A stretch of DNA of 13,502 nt from JAIXWP01 sp049318685 (GTDB lineage Bacteria; Bacteroidota; Bacteroidia; Flavobacteriales_D; Sanyastnellaceae), in contig JBMOFW010000068.1 in NCBI GenBank assembly GCA_049318685.1, positions 1-13,502 on the forward strand. The letters run 5' to 3'. This document shows, piece by piece, positions 6,353-13,502 of the stretch; positions within the stretch are counted from its first letter, which is position 1; every line of letters begins with the position of its first letter. The translations under genes and the position numbers were made by a program. The notes below the pieces were generated by a model, which was not told the DNA's origin, did no database searches, and saw only the letters and a list, made by a program, of their open reading frames with translations.

Positions 6353-6925
6353 TTATTTCTTCAAACCTGCCCACGTCATTTCACGAAGACCGGCCAATTC
6401 TTTAGAGGATATTTTTTTCTTTGATTTAGAAACATGAATACGTGCGGCGGCATTCACATTCGCATTGAAAAACTCGATAAGCACTGCATCTTCAGATTTG
6501 CGAAGATCTTTATTTTTCAAACCTTCCTTAATGAATACGTTGATCGCAGCATCAAACTTCTCAGCACTTTTCACAACAGCCGCCGTAATCAAAGGAGAAG
6601 ACTTATACTGGTCTAGAAAAGAAAACTCGACTGGATTTTTCGCCGCGTGATCGAGATAAGCATCCCAAAGCTTTTCGAATTTTTTCTGACTTGAAGCCTT
6701 TGGGTCATTCACTTTTGTGAGCGAATCGGCAAGGCTTTCCTTGCAGAGAAGATACATGGCTGCTACCATTTCGTCTTTGTTCGCGAAGTGATGGTAGATA
6801 GTTCCTACAGCCACCTTAGACTTTGCAGCCAATTCAGCAATCGGAGCGCCTTGGAAGCCTCCTGAGGCCACCATTTGAAGGGCTGTTCTGAGCACTTTCT
6901 CTTTACGAGTCATTGTTTTTTTCAT
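6353..6925 (-). CDS. TetR/AcrR-family transcriptional regulator
   Basis: 190 residues, typical for the family. The N-terminal DNA-binding domain has the helix-turn-helix at about 28-55 (IAELAAKSKVAVGTIYHHFA followed by NKDEM), which is the standard TetR recognition-helix signature. The C-terminal two thirds is all-helical and would bind a ligand and dimerise; the ligand cannot be read from sequence. The start chosen is the ATG at 6925 (MKKTMTRKEK); the ATG four codons later is also possible. It is divergent from the yqeY-like gene, and the shared region carries palindromes that could be its operators. TetR members often repress themselves and the divergent gene. Confidence 0.92.
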   Translation of the reverse strand: MKKTMTRKEKVLRTALQMVASGGFQGAPIAELAAKSKVAVGTIYHHFANKDEMVAAMYLLCKESLADSLTKVNDPKASSQKKFEKLWDAYLDHAAKNPVEFSFLDQYKSSPLITAAVVKSAEKFDAAINVFIKEGLKNKDLRKSEDAVLIEFFNANVNAAARIHVSKSKKKISSKELAGLREMTWAGLKK

Positions 6926-6936
6926 AAGAATCGAAT

Positions 6937-6944
6937 GAACGTTC
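6937..6944. promoter_or_regulatory. Candidate TetR operator GAACGTTC
   Basis: Perfect 8-bp palindrome GAACGTTC, with overlapping CGAA (6932-6935) and TTCG (6942-6945). It lies 12 bases upstream of the tetR start codon and 5 bases downstream of the tetR -7 element, where bound repressor would block transcription start. This is inferred from position and symmetry only. Confidence 0.45.
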
Positions 6945-6948
6945 GGTA

Positions 6949-6956
6949 CAAATATA
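6949..6956 (-). promoter_or_regulatory. tetR promoter, -7 element TATATTTG
   Basis: On the minus strand 6956-6949 reads TATATTTG, an exact match to the Bacteroidota -7 consensus TAnnTTTG. It lies 23 bases before the tetR start codon. No convincing -33 TTG is seen at the usual distance. Confidence 0.6.
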
Positions 6957-6976
6957 TACGAATTTATTTAGGAAAT

Positions 6977-7005
6977 GAATTGACTTTAAGTCAGTTCGAC
7001 AATTC
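6977..7005. promoter_or_regulatory. Candidate operator upstream of the yqeY-like gene
   Basis: TGACTTTAAGTCA (6981-6993) is a perfect palindrome around a central T. A wider pair, GAATTG (6977-6982) and CAATTC (7000-7005), encloses it. The site lies just upstream of the yqeY -7 element, in the region of its -33, so a bound protein could block that promoter. Whether TetR or another factor binds is unknown. Confidence 0.4.
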
Positions 7006-7006
7006 T

Positions 7007-7014
7007 TATATTTG
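7007..7014 (+). promoter_or_regulatory. yqeY-like gene promoter, -7 element TATATTTG
   Basis: TATATTTG exactly matches TAnnTTTG, and the ATG starts 14 bases after it, so the leader would be very short. TTG at 6980-6982 lies 24 bases upstream, slightly longer than the usual -33 spacing; TTTA at 6985-6988 (18 bases) is an alternative. Confidence 0.65.
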
Positions 7015-7028
7015 AAAAAAAAATCAAG

Positions 7029-7484
7029 ATGAATATTGCAGACCGTATCAACGACGACATTAAAAGCGCCATGAAGGCCGGAGAAAAAGAGAAATTGATG
7101 GCATTGCGCGATATCAAGAGTAAGATTCTCCTTGAAATGACCAAAGAAGGCAGCGATGGTACAGTAGATGATTCTAAAGCTATGGCCATTCTCAACAAAC
7201 TTTACAAACAGCGAATGGAGTCGGTAGAGATTTATAAGTCACAAGACCGTCCGGAGTTGGTTGAAGAAGAGATGAAGCAAGCAGCTGTAATTTCTGCCTA
7301 TCTGCCCGAGCAATTGACCGGAGAGAAATTAGAAGCCGAAGTGGCCGCGATAATCGCACAAGTTGGCGCTGCAGGTCCGGGCGACCTAGGTAAAGTGATG
7401 GGCGTTGCTTCAAAAGCCTTAGCGGGTAAAGCTGACGGCAAGGCCGTTTCAGAAATTGTAAAAAAGCTTCTGACTCAAGGATAA
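7029..7484 (+). CDS. GatB/YqeY domain-containing protein
   Basis: 151 residues, normal for the stand-alone YqeY family. The start MNIADRINDDIKSAMKAGEK, the LRDIKSKILLE helix, the EEEMKQAAVISAYLPEQL motif and the GDLGKVMGV...GKADGKAVSEIVKKLL ending are diagnostic. The fold matches the C-terminal tRNA-handling domain of GatB, but the protein lacks the amidotransferase catalytic part. Its function is not established; binding to tRNA or to an amidotransferase is a guess from the domain. The stop TAA shares its last A with the ATG of the next gene, so the two are likely co-translated. Confidence 0.93.
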   Translation: MNIADRINDDIKSAMKAGEKEKLMALRDIKSKILLEMTKEGSDGTVDDSKAMAILNKLYKQRMESVEIYKSQDRPELVEEEMKQAAVISAYLPEQLTGEKLEAEVAAIIAQVGAAGPGDLGKVMGVASKALAGKADGKAVSEIVKKLLTQG

Positions 7485-7918
7485 TGTCAAAACATCAACC
7501 TCATTTACAAATCATCGGTCGACGCGAACGCATCGACCTTCCCGATTTAGGGGTAAAAAATATTGAGGCTAAAGTGGATACCGGTGCATACCGCACCGCT
7601 ATCCACTGCTTGTCTTGTCGTGAAATAGACGAGGGCAATAAAACCATTCTCGAAGCCATATTCGACCTCGACGATACTGGAGCTAAAACATACTATTTTG
7701 ATAAATACACGACGCGCGATGTGCGCAGTTCGTTTGGTCATTCCGAAAAACGATTTTGCATTCGAACACGACTTCGCATAGGTAAACGGGATATTCGCAG
7801 TGAAGTCACGCTTACCGATCGATCAGAAATGAAATATCAAGTGCTTATTGGACGCAAAACGTTGTTGCGCAAATACCTTGTTGATGTGAATCAAGTGCAC
7901 AATACAAGCAACGACTGA
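7484..7918 (+). CDS. RimB-like retropepsin-type peptidase (family annotated as ATP-dependent zinc protease)
   Basis: 144 residues. AKVDTGAYRTAIHC (29-42) carries the Asp-Thr-Gly motif (D32) of retroviral-type aspartic peptidases. The IGRRERIDLPDLG start and the RSEMKYQVLIGRKTLL stretch match the family often annotated as ATP-dependent zinc protease and found beside RimK. In Pseudomonas the related RimB is reported to trim glutamate tails added by RimK to ribosomal protein S6. The usual A-R-T-S after DTGA is A-Y-R-T here. The start overlaps yqeY by one base. Its stop TGA directly abuts the rimK stop on the other strand, so the pair is convergent and not an operon. Confidence 0.85.
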   Translation: MSKHQPHLQIIGRRERIDLPDLGVKNIEAKVDTGAYRTAIHCLSCREIDEGNKTILEAIFDLDDTGAKTYYFDKYTTRDVRSSFGHSEKRFCIRTRLRIGKRDIRSEVTLTDRSEMKYQVLIGRKTLLRKYLVDVNQVHNTSND

Positions 7919-8791
7919 TTACGCGTTTTTTTCCACGTATTTAATCATTTGGGCAGCAATATCTTTTCCGGTGGCTGCTTCAATGCCTTCTAACCCGGGT
8001 GAAGAATTCACTTCGATAATCAGTGGTCCGCGTTCACTTTGCAAAATATCCACGCCGGCAACACCTAACTTCAAAGCAGAAGCCGCCTTGATCGCGGCGA
8101 TTTCTTCCTCGTGAGAGAGTTCTATCACCTCACTCGTTCCGCCACGATGAAGATTAGATCTGAATTCACCATCTTTTGCCTGACGCTTCATAGCACCTAC
8201 CACATGCCCATCGATTACAAAAGCTCTGATATCTGCACCTTTGGCCTCTTTAATAAATTCTTGAACGATTACGCGTGCCTTGAGGCCATTAAATGCTTCT
8301 ACCACAGACACGGCTGCTTTCTTGTTTTCAGCCAAAACAACGCCCAAACCTTGCGTTCCTTCAAGTAACTTGATAATTACTGGTGTACCACCAACTTCTT
8401 TGATAATGCGTTCAACGTCCTTCGAATAATTCGTAAAAACTGTCTTGGGCAATCCCAAACCGGCACGGGATAGAATCTGTAGACTGCGCAATTTATCGCG
8501 GCTACGCACCAATGCTTGCGATTCAACTGCGGTGAAAACTCCCATCATTTCAAATTGGCGCACTACAGCTGTGCCGTAAAAAGTCACCGAAGCCCCAATT
8601 CTCGGAATCACCGCATGAATGTCCGTCAACTCCTCACCGTTGTAAATGATTTTCGGATTCTTCTTTTCGATGACCAGATTACACTTGAGGTGATCTATCA
8701 CTCTTATGTTGTGGCCACGCTTTTCACCTGCTTCTACCAATCGAGTGGTACTGTAAAGCTTGGCGTCTCTGGAAAGGATTACAATATTCAT
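7919..8791 (-). CDS. rimK: RimK-family alpha-L-glutamate ligase (ATP-grasp)
   Basis: 290 residues when started at the ATG at 8791, giving MNIVILSRDAKLYSTTRL, which matches the start of RimK (E. coli: MKIAILSRD). An upstream in-frame ATG at 8824 would add 11 residues with no family similarity and overlaps a possible -7 element, so it is rejected. ATP-grasp landmarks are K100, K141, GTQGLGVVL (145-153), EFIKEAKGADIRAFVIDG (178-195) and the metal/ATP-binding D248, E260 and N262 in VAGVDIL...IIEVNSSPGLEGIE. FRSNLHRGG (210-218) is also characteristic. RimK adds glutamates to the C-terminus of ribosomal protein S6 and can make short poly-glutamate; the substrate here was not tested. The gene converges with the RimB-like peptidase gene. 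Confidence 0.93.
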   Translation of the reverse strand: MNIVILSRDAKLYSTTRLVEAGEKRGHNIRVIDHLKCNLVIEKKNPKIIYNGEELTDIHAVIPRIGASVTFYGTAVVRQFEMMGVFTAVESQALVRSRDKLRSLQILSRAGLGLPKTVFTNYSKDVERIIKEVGGTPVIIKLLEGTQGLGVVLAENKKAAVSVVEAFNGLKARVIVQEFIKEAKGADIRAFVIDGHVVGAMKRQAKDGEFRSNLHRGGTSEVIELSHEEEIAAIKAASALKLGVAGVDILQSERGPLIIEVNSSPGLEGIEAATGKDIAAQMIKYVEKNA

Positions 8792-8821
8792 GGGATGAGT
8801 TTCACGATAAAAGTAAGGAGG

Positions 8822-8829
8822 CAAATATG
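8822..8829 (-). promoter_or_regulatory. Possible rimK promoter, -7-like CATATTTG
   Basis: The minus strand reads CATATTTG, one mismatch from TAnnTTTG, about 30 bases before the rimK start at 8791. It lies within the 90-base gap (8792-8881) that separates rimK from the polysaccharide genes. An AT-rich inverted repeat AGTATT/AATACT (8865-8883) at the end of the preceding gene has no T-run and is not a convincing terminator. Confidence 0.3.
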
Positions 8830-8881
8830 AACTTTGATTAAGGAAATGTGAAAATAATTTGACTAGTATTTTATTCGAATA

Positions 8882-10015
8882 CTATGCGAATAGTTGTCTA
8901 TTGGCTTCAAGAACCTTAGGATTGACAGCCCTTTCCATGCCAAATTCATAGGCTCCGGTCGACCATTCGCTATATTCCTCTTGGTCCATATTGATCGCCT
9001 TTTTCAAAACCTCTACAAAATCCGCCTCTTTGAGGTGAAGATCCCACCCTGCTTTCCGATCGGCCAATCGACTCCAAGGGGTTTTATTTGAAATAATCAC
9101 CGGTGTAGCATGCAACAATGCTTCTGATATGGCATGACCAAAATTCTCCCCCCATGTTGGCAATAGAAAGAAATGGTACTGCGCATACAATTCACTCAAT
9201 TGATACGGACTGATCTCTCCCATTAAGCGAATGTCTTTTCCGCTTTCGGCAATGAGCATTCGACACCTCTCAGCATAAGCTTCGTCGCCCACAGCACCAT
9301 ATATATCCAAACCGAATGAACATTCATTCGGTATTCCTAACATAAATTCAATGGCTTCTAAAATCCCTTTTTCCGGACTAATTCTAGAAAAAGAAACGAA
9401 ACTCGCTTTACCGCTAGTCTTTTTAATTTTTGAAACTTTACTGTCCGGCAAAGCAGTTAATACCTCAGCAATATGAACCCGCGCGTTCTTGAACACCTGA
9501 TTGATTTCCTGCGCCTCCGTATTACTCGTAGCATGCCAAATTATATTTCGATATAGTCCGGTCAATTTGGCTACAACTAAAAACACCTTCTTCTTTCTCG
9601 ACTTCACAGAAAGGGCGCCCGACTTGAGCATTCCTCGAGGAGCAACTATAGTTTTCTTGGAAAAATGATGCTTCTTGATTGCGCGCAATGGAAGTATGGT
9701 GAATAATGGGGAAAATAATGAATTCAAATAAAAGCGGTGATATGGTCGCTCCTTGATTCTCTCTTCAACAAAAGAAAAGGACATATCCTCATCTCGCACA
9801 TACATGACCTGTATTCGGTCGCTTATTTTGGTCCAAACTTTCGTTTCCAGACCCGGGTATGGCACTAGCGAATTATAGTCCGTAATGCGGGTGATGATGA
9901 AAAATGGACGATCGATTTGTTCTACAATATTCAAAAGCGATCGAATTGGCCCCCCAGCGCGATAGCCCGGATAATACCAATCCGTAAAAACGAGTATTGC
10001 TCTTTTATCAATCAT
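8882..10015 (-). CDS. Glycosyltransferase, GT4-like (GT-B fold)
   Basis: 377 residues. The N-terminal half has the acceptor-side loop YYPGYRAGGPIRSLLNI (15-31), typical of GT-B enzymes. The C-terminal half has SRISPEKG (210-217), a nucleotide-sugar phosphate contact, and the E-x7-E motif GENFGHAISEAL (289-300; E290 and E298). These mark a retaining GT4 transferase, probably acting on a lipid-linked sugar chain at the cytoplasmic face of the inner membrane. Donor and acceptor sugars cannot be read from sequence. The ATG lies inside the end of asnB (8-base overlap), so the two are co-translated. It is the last gene of the minus-strand polysaccharide group; rimK follows after 90 bases. Confidence 0.9.
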   Translation of the reverse strand: MIDKRAILVFTDWYYPGYRAGGPIRSLLNIVEQIDRPFFIITRITDYNSLVPYPGLETKVWTKISDRIQVMYVRDEDMSFSFVEERIKERPYHRFYLNSLFSPLFTILPLRAIKKHHFSKKTIVAPRGMLKSGALSVKSRKKKVFLVVAKLTGLYRNIIWHATSNTEAQEINQVFKNARVHIAEVLTALPDSKVSKIKKTSGKASFVSFSRISPEKGILEAIEFMLGIPNECSFGLDIYGAVGDEAYAERCRMLIAESGKDIRLMGEISPYQLSELYAQYHFFLLPTWGENFGHAISEALLHATPVIISNKTPWSRLADRKAGWDLHLKEADFVEVLKKAINMDQEEYSEWSTGAYEFGMERAVNPKVLEANRQLFA

Positions 10016-11873
10016 TCACCTCATTGTTGATTAGCCAATGTCCAAGTACGACCATAGGCCAGATTCGAGCCCATGAAACACCCGGTTTTTCCTGAATAAA
10101 ATCTTCCCAAATACCCTCGACCAACTGCGCATTGAATTCTTTTCGTGACTTGATACCGCCGAGACCTTTCTCACAAAATTCCCTCAACTCACCGCGCATC
10201 CATACTGGCCAAGGAAACGTAAATCCCATTTTTTTGCGATCAACAATTTCCCTTGGGATCAAATCGCCCACGGCGTCAACCAAAAGTTTCTTGGGTTCTG
10301 TAGGAAACTTTATACTATCACTAATGCCCAGAATATACTCGGTTAACCGATGATCTACAAAAGGCTCTCTTATCTCTAATGCGTGGGCCATGCTCATTTG
10401 ATCAGCATCTCGCAACAAAACATTTTGCATATAGGATTGAATCTCCGCTACACTCACTTTCGATAGGAAAGGCGCATCCAACTCATCCAAACCTTTGGTT
10501 TGAAGTCGCACTGCATTTTTCTCAAGTTGTTGACCATTAAGTAGTTGCGTGATTTCACTATCCATCCATACTTGGCGAGTAATCGCATACGCGCTCCACA
10601 AATCAATTTCCTCATCCTTCAGGAATGCGGCTATTTTGCGCGCTGCAATTGAAGGTTTGACTTTCACCAGAAGATTGGCACCGATGGATCGAAGACCTTT
10701 TGGAGTCTTTGTAATCCATTTTTTTTGATGCAACGTGCTCATTCGCTTAAACACATCATATCCAGCAAAAAGTTCATCGCCTCCAAGTCCTGACAAGGCC
10801 ATTTTTACACCAGCTCCACGGGTCACTTTAGATACCATATAGGTATTTGGTCCATCACCACTTGGGTGGTCCATCGCGGCCAAGGCTTCTGGAACAACTT
10901 TCATAAAATCATTGGCAGAAAGCTTAATCTCGGTGTGGTCCGTACTGAAGCGCTGTGCAATTAGTTTTGAATAGTGCCCCTCGTCAAACTCAGCTTCACG
11001 AAAAGTGATAGAGAAGGTCTTGACCGGTTGAGAAGCAATTCGACTCATCAAACCGACGACGATACTGCTATCAATACCCCCGCTGAGAAATGCCCCAAAA
11101 GGCACATCCGCGCGCATACGCATTTCAACCGCGCTATACAGCAAAGAATAAATATTCTTCTCAATATTCTCTTTTGTATCTACAACCGCATTTTTCAAAA
11201 AAGACTTGATATCCCAATATTGGTGAACAATTCTATCTTTCCCTTTAAAATGCATGTAATGACCAGGCAAGAGCATTTTAACCCCATCCACAATTGTGCT
11301 CGGCGCATGCACCGTCTGATAGCGCAAATAATCAATCAATGCGCTAGTGTCCAACTTGCGCTTAACCATTCCAGAAGCAAGCAAAGCCCGAATTTCTGAA
11401 GCAAACAAAAATCCGGATTCCGTTTCTGCATAATAGAGGGGCTTTACACCTAGACGATCGCGCACAAGAAATATCTCTTCTTTCTTGACATCATGCAATA
11501 CAAAAGCGAACATCCCAATGAAGTGTTGAACACACGTGATGCCCCATTTTTTGTAGGCTGCGAGAATGACTTCGGTGTCGGTTTCGGTTCTGAAAGTATA
11601 GTCCTTTGACAGTTCCGCCTTTAATTCTATATAATTGTAAATTTCACCATTAAAGGCTATAACTAAATCTCTATCAGTAGAAAAAAAAGGTTGATTCCCC
11701 GCTTCTGAAGTATCAATAATACTAAGCCTTCGATGGCCAAAGCCGAGTGATCGTTCGGTATAAATTCCGGCGTTGTCCGGACCGCGATGAGCGATAGCAT
11801 CATTCATATTGGAAATAACATCGCTGATGTTTATTTCCGATTGCCAATGGATTATTCCGGTAATTCCGCACAT
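10008..11873 (-). CDS. asnB: Asparagine synthase (glutamine-hydrolysing), AsnB type
   Basis: 621 residues, the usual length. The glutaminase domain has the nucleophile Cys2 (MCGITGII), the glutamine-binding R50, NGEIYN (75-80) and D99. The synthetase domain has the pyrophosphate loop SGGIDSS (264-270) and GLGGDELFAGYD. It makes asparagine from aspartate, glutamine and ATP. Placed between two glycosyltransferases, it more likely amidates a sugar acid or an amino-acid-modified sugar, as proposed for AsnB/WbpS-like enzymes in O-antigen loci. That is inference from context; ordinary asparagine synthesis cannot be excluded. The gene starts 37 bases after the upstream glycosyltransferase gene and overlaps the next by 8 bases. 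Confidence 0.94.
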   Translation of the reverse strand: MCGITGIIHWQSEINISDVISNMNDAIAHRGPDNAGIYTERSLGFGHRRLSIIDTSEAGNQPFFSTDRDLVIAFNGEIYNYIELKAELSKDYTFRTETDTEVILAAYKKWGITCVQHFIGMFAFVLHDVKKEEIFLVRDRLGVKPLYYAETESGFLFASEIRALLASGMVKRKLDTSALIDYLRYQTVHAPSTIVDGVKMLLPGHYMHFKGKDRIVHQYWDIKSFLKNAVVDTKENIEKNIYSLLYSAVEMRMRADVPFGAFLSGGIDSSIVVGLMSRIASQPVKTFSITFREAEFDEGHYSKLIAQRFSTDHTEIKLSANDFMKVVPEALAAMDHPSGDGPNTYMVSKVTRGAGVKMALSGLGGDELFAGYDVFKRMSTLHQKKWITKTPKGLRSIGANLLVKVKPSIAARKIAAFLKDEEIDLWSAYAITRQVWMDSEITQLLNGQQLEKNAVRLQTKGLDELDAPFLSKVSVAEIQSYMQNVLLRDADQMSMAHALEIREPFVDHRLTEYILGISDSIKFPTEPKKLLVDAVGDLIPREIVDRKKMGFTFPWPVWMRGELREFCEKGLGGIKSRKEFNAQLVEGIWEDFIQEKPGVSWARIWPMVVLGHWLINNEVND

Positions 11874-11910
11874 AGTAAGGTATCGACCACAATTGCGGCT
11901 AAGATAGGAC

Positions 11911-12951
11911 TTATCGCATCATCTTGAGGATAGCCGCTGCATAATTCTCTTCATTCATCTTCATTGACAAATCATGACTTTCGCGTCCCATTAAAATACG
12001 CTCTTCATTAGAAGCTTGCATCATTCTCTTGAGTGCTTCATACATGCCCTGTGTATTTCCGGCAGGAAAAATTATAGCATTCTTTGAAGTGGCTATCGCG
12101 GTCCGTGCGCCAACTTTATCAGAAAGTACCAATGGATAACCCGCTGCAGCAAATTCATTGACTACGACACCCCATGGCTCATATATGCTCGGAAGCACAA
12201 AAACAGCCCCAGTTTGAATCACGGATTCGAGATTTGTGCCATCCAAAAAACCATGATGTACCACGCGATCATGCAAGAGTCGCCTTTCCCAAAGAGGCCC
12301 TTTGCCTATGAAATGAAATTCCCAATCTCCAAATTCCATTAATAATTTTTCTGCAACCGTCCAAAGTTGTTCTATGTCCTTTTCCGGGACATATCTTCCG
12401 GCGAAGAAAACTTGCTTTCTAATCAAGTTGGGCTGATTTTGACGCCATTGAAATATTTGATCGAAACGTTGTGTTTCACAAGTGTAAGCCCCTTGAAATA
12501 TCGCTGCTTTGTCAAACCCCATTTTAGCGGCAAAAGTGGCTTGTTCCGAGCCTGGTACGAAAGCAAACTCGAATAGCGATTTCACCTTTATTTTCAAATA
12601 CTGGGTTGCTAATCTATCCTTAAGGCCACCGAGCCATTGTTTATCAAATCCGATCAATGCCGGTGTATTGCCTCGTTTAGAAATTGCACGTAGATAGCCT
12701 TTCTCGCTCCAACCGCCACAAAAAATGAGATCATACACATTCGACTCTACCCGTTCAGCTATTTGTTCATCCGTTATATCATTCCTTTTAAACACCTGAA
12801 TATTTGGGTGAAAAACAAACTGAAAAGGGGCGTCATCCTGAACCGGAAAAGCCACGATATCAATGTAAACATGGTGGTTTTTAGCCAGATTATTCATATT
12901 GTTAACGAAATAACCTGCTAGTTCGCGGTATAATACCAACATTCTTTTCAT
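11911..12951 (-). CDS. Glycosyltransferase, GT4-like (GT-B fold)
   Basis: 346 residues. The N-terminal domain (1-170) is weakly conserved. The donor domain has FFAGRYVPEKDIEQL (182-196) with the phosphate-binding R-x4-K, FHFIGKGP (212-219), and the GT4 E-x7-E as YEPWGVVVNEFAAAG (257-271; E258 and E266). It probably adds a sugar to a surface polysaccharide. The N-terminus MKRMLVLYREL allows a start at 12951 or three codons later; the first is kept. It is the first gene of the minus-strand group GT4-asnB-GT4, and only 29 bases separate it from a divergent gene. I see no TAnnTTTG element in that short gap, so its promoter may lie inside the neighbouring gene. Confidence 0.9.
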   Translation of the reverse strand: MKRMLVLYRELAGYFVNNMNNLAKNHHVYIDIVAFPVQDDAPFQFVFHPNIQVFKRNDITDEQIAERVESNVYDLIFCGGWSEKGYLRAISKRGNTPALIGFDKQWLGGLKDRLATQYLKIKVKSLFEFAFVPGSEQATFAAKMGFDKAAIFQGAYTCETQRFDQIFQWRQNQPNLIRKQVFFAGRYVPEKDIEQLWTVAEKLLMEFGDWEFHFIGKGPLWERRLLHDRVVHHGFLDGTNLESVIQTGAVFVLPSIYEPWGVVVNEFAAAGYPLVLSDKVGARTAIATSKNAIIFPAGNTQGMYEALKRMMQASNEERILMGRESHDLSMKMNEENYAAAILKMMR

Positions 12952-12980
12952 ATTCGCAAAGTTCTACAACTTGGGCAAAT

Positions 12981-13502
12981 ATGGAAATTAAATTGTACGA
13001 AGATTGGATGCGGCCTCAGGTCATTTCCCTTTTTGTGGCAGAGTATGGGGTCGAATACGATTCCTTTGAAAAATTATTCATGCAATTCTATGAAGCACCT
13101 TATCAGCAAGGTCGTAGTATTCGCATTGTCACTGTGGAGGGCGAAAACGTTGGTGGTTTTCAATCCTTCTTTTACTGGCCTCTCTTTCAAAATGGGCGCA
13201 CCATTCATGCTTTACAAAGCGGAAATTCATTGGTTCATCCAGATTTTCGTGGAAAAGGCCTTTTCGCCAAAATGCTTGACTACATTCATCAACCGGAAAA
13301 CAACATTGATTTCGACGTCTTGATTGGATTTCCTGTAGAGGCTTCCTACAATTCATTTATTCGAAAAAATTGGGAGAATCCTTTTGATTTGAACTGGTAT
13401 GTGAAGCCGTTGAATCCCATTCTTTCCCTATTCACTAATGCTACTGTTCAACTTGAAAACAGTCTTCAGTTTAAGCGCATTCCTGCGGACATTTTTCCAA
13501 AA
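12981..13502 (+). CDS. GNAT-like N-acetyltransferase, 5' part
   Basis: The frame is open from ATG 12981 to the window end (174 codons) without a stop, so the gene is cut. The start reads MEIKLYEDWMRPQVISLFVA. The segment SGNSLVHPDFRGKGLFAKML carries the acetyl-CoA pyrophosphate-binding motif A of GNAT enzymes (R-G-K-G) after a beta strand. GFPVEASYNSFIRKNWE resembles the later GNAT strand-helix that closes the acyl-CoA site. The neighbourhood suggests acetylation of a sugar, an amino-sugar or a nucleotide-sugar intermediate, but the substrate is unknown. It is divergent from the polysaccharide genes with 29 bases between the starts. Confidence 0.78.
   Translation, partial: MEIKLYEDWMRPQVISLFVAEYGVEYDSFEKLFMQFYEAPYQQGRSIRIVTVEGENVGGFQSFFYWPLFQNGRTIHALQSGNSLVHPDFRGKGLFAKMLDYIHQPENNIDFDVLIGFPVEASYNSFIRKNWENPFDLNWYVKPLNPILSLFTNATVQLENSLQFKRIPADIFPK

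Noticed and set aside
8792..8824. Upstream start for rimK at 8824
   Set aside because: It adds 11 residues absent from RimK proteins and overlaps a possible -7 promoter element; the ATG at 8791 gives the family start.
8865..8883. Terminator after the 8882-10015 glycosyltransferase gene
   Set aside because: The repeat AGTATT/AATACT is short and AT-only in most positions, with no T-run on the minus strand.
13033..13323. Two overlapping frames, plus 13033-13323 and minus 13129-13356
   Set aside because: Both are shadows of the GNAT-like frame from 12981, which has recognisable motif A and runs to the window end.

Overview
The window looks like chromosomal DNA of a Bacteroidota member, most likely Flavobacteriales. 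The evidence is threefold. Two divergent promoters carry the Bacteroidota -7 motif TAnnTTTG. Start codons follow A-rich stretches rather than Shine-Dalgarno sites. The gene order miaB / sigma-54 activator / lptE / TPR-like protein / secG / groES / groEL is one I recall as common in that class (knowledge, not searched here). No rRNA, tRNA, IS element or CRISPR array was seen.

Layout. Bases 1-647 hold the 3' end of miaB. Bases 720-4165 form a tightly packed plus-strand run: a receiver-less sigma-54 activator, an LptE-like lipoprotein whose GTG start overlaps the preceding TGA, a 461-codon TPR-like protein, and secG. A strong hairpin terminator (4190-4226) closes this run. groES-groEL (4334-6279) follow and end at a bidirectional terminator (6304-6340) shared with the convergent tetR gene. 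tetR (6353-6925, minus) is divergent from a yqeY-like gene (7029-7484); their intergenic region holds two TATATTTG -7 elements and two candidate operators. yqeY overlaps a RimB-like retropepsin gene by one base. That gene converges on rimK with no base between the stops, so it sits beside the ligase whose product it may trim. From 8882 to 12951 a minus-strand group GT4 - asnB - GT4 looks like the end of a surface-polysaccharide locus. A GNAT-like gene, cut by the window end, starts divergently at 12981.

The most unusual part is the middle of the TPR-like gene (2494-3879). Its two ends look conserved, but the linker is built from three different repeat families. The first is a 157-bp array of hairpins with variable self-complementary stems and constant 8-nt spacers, present twice, 564 bp apart. 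The second is a run of 17 heptamers organised as 21-mers. The third is a run of 13 GARNNR-like hexamers coding for (Glu-X)n. All keep the reading frame, and the stem lengths in the hairpin array (2, 8, 5, 8, 5) are the ones that preserve frame. This looks like a small repeat system expanding inside a coding gene.
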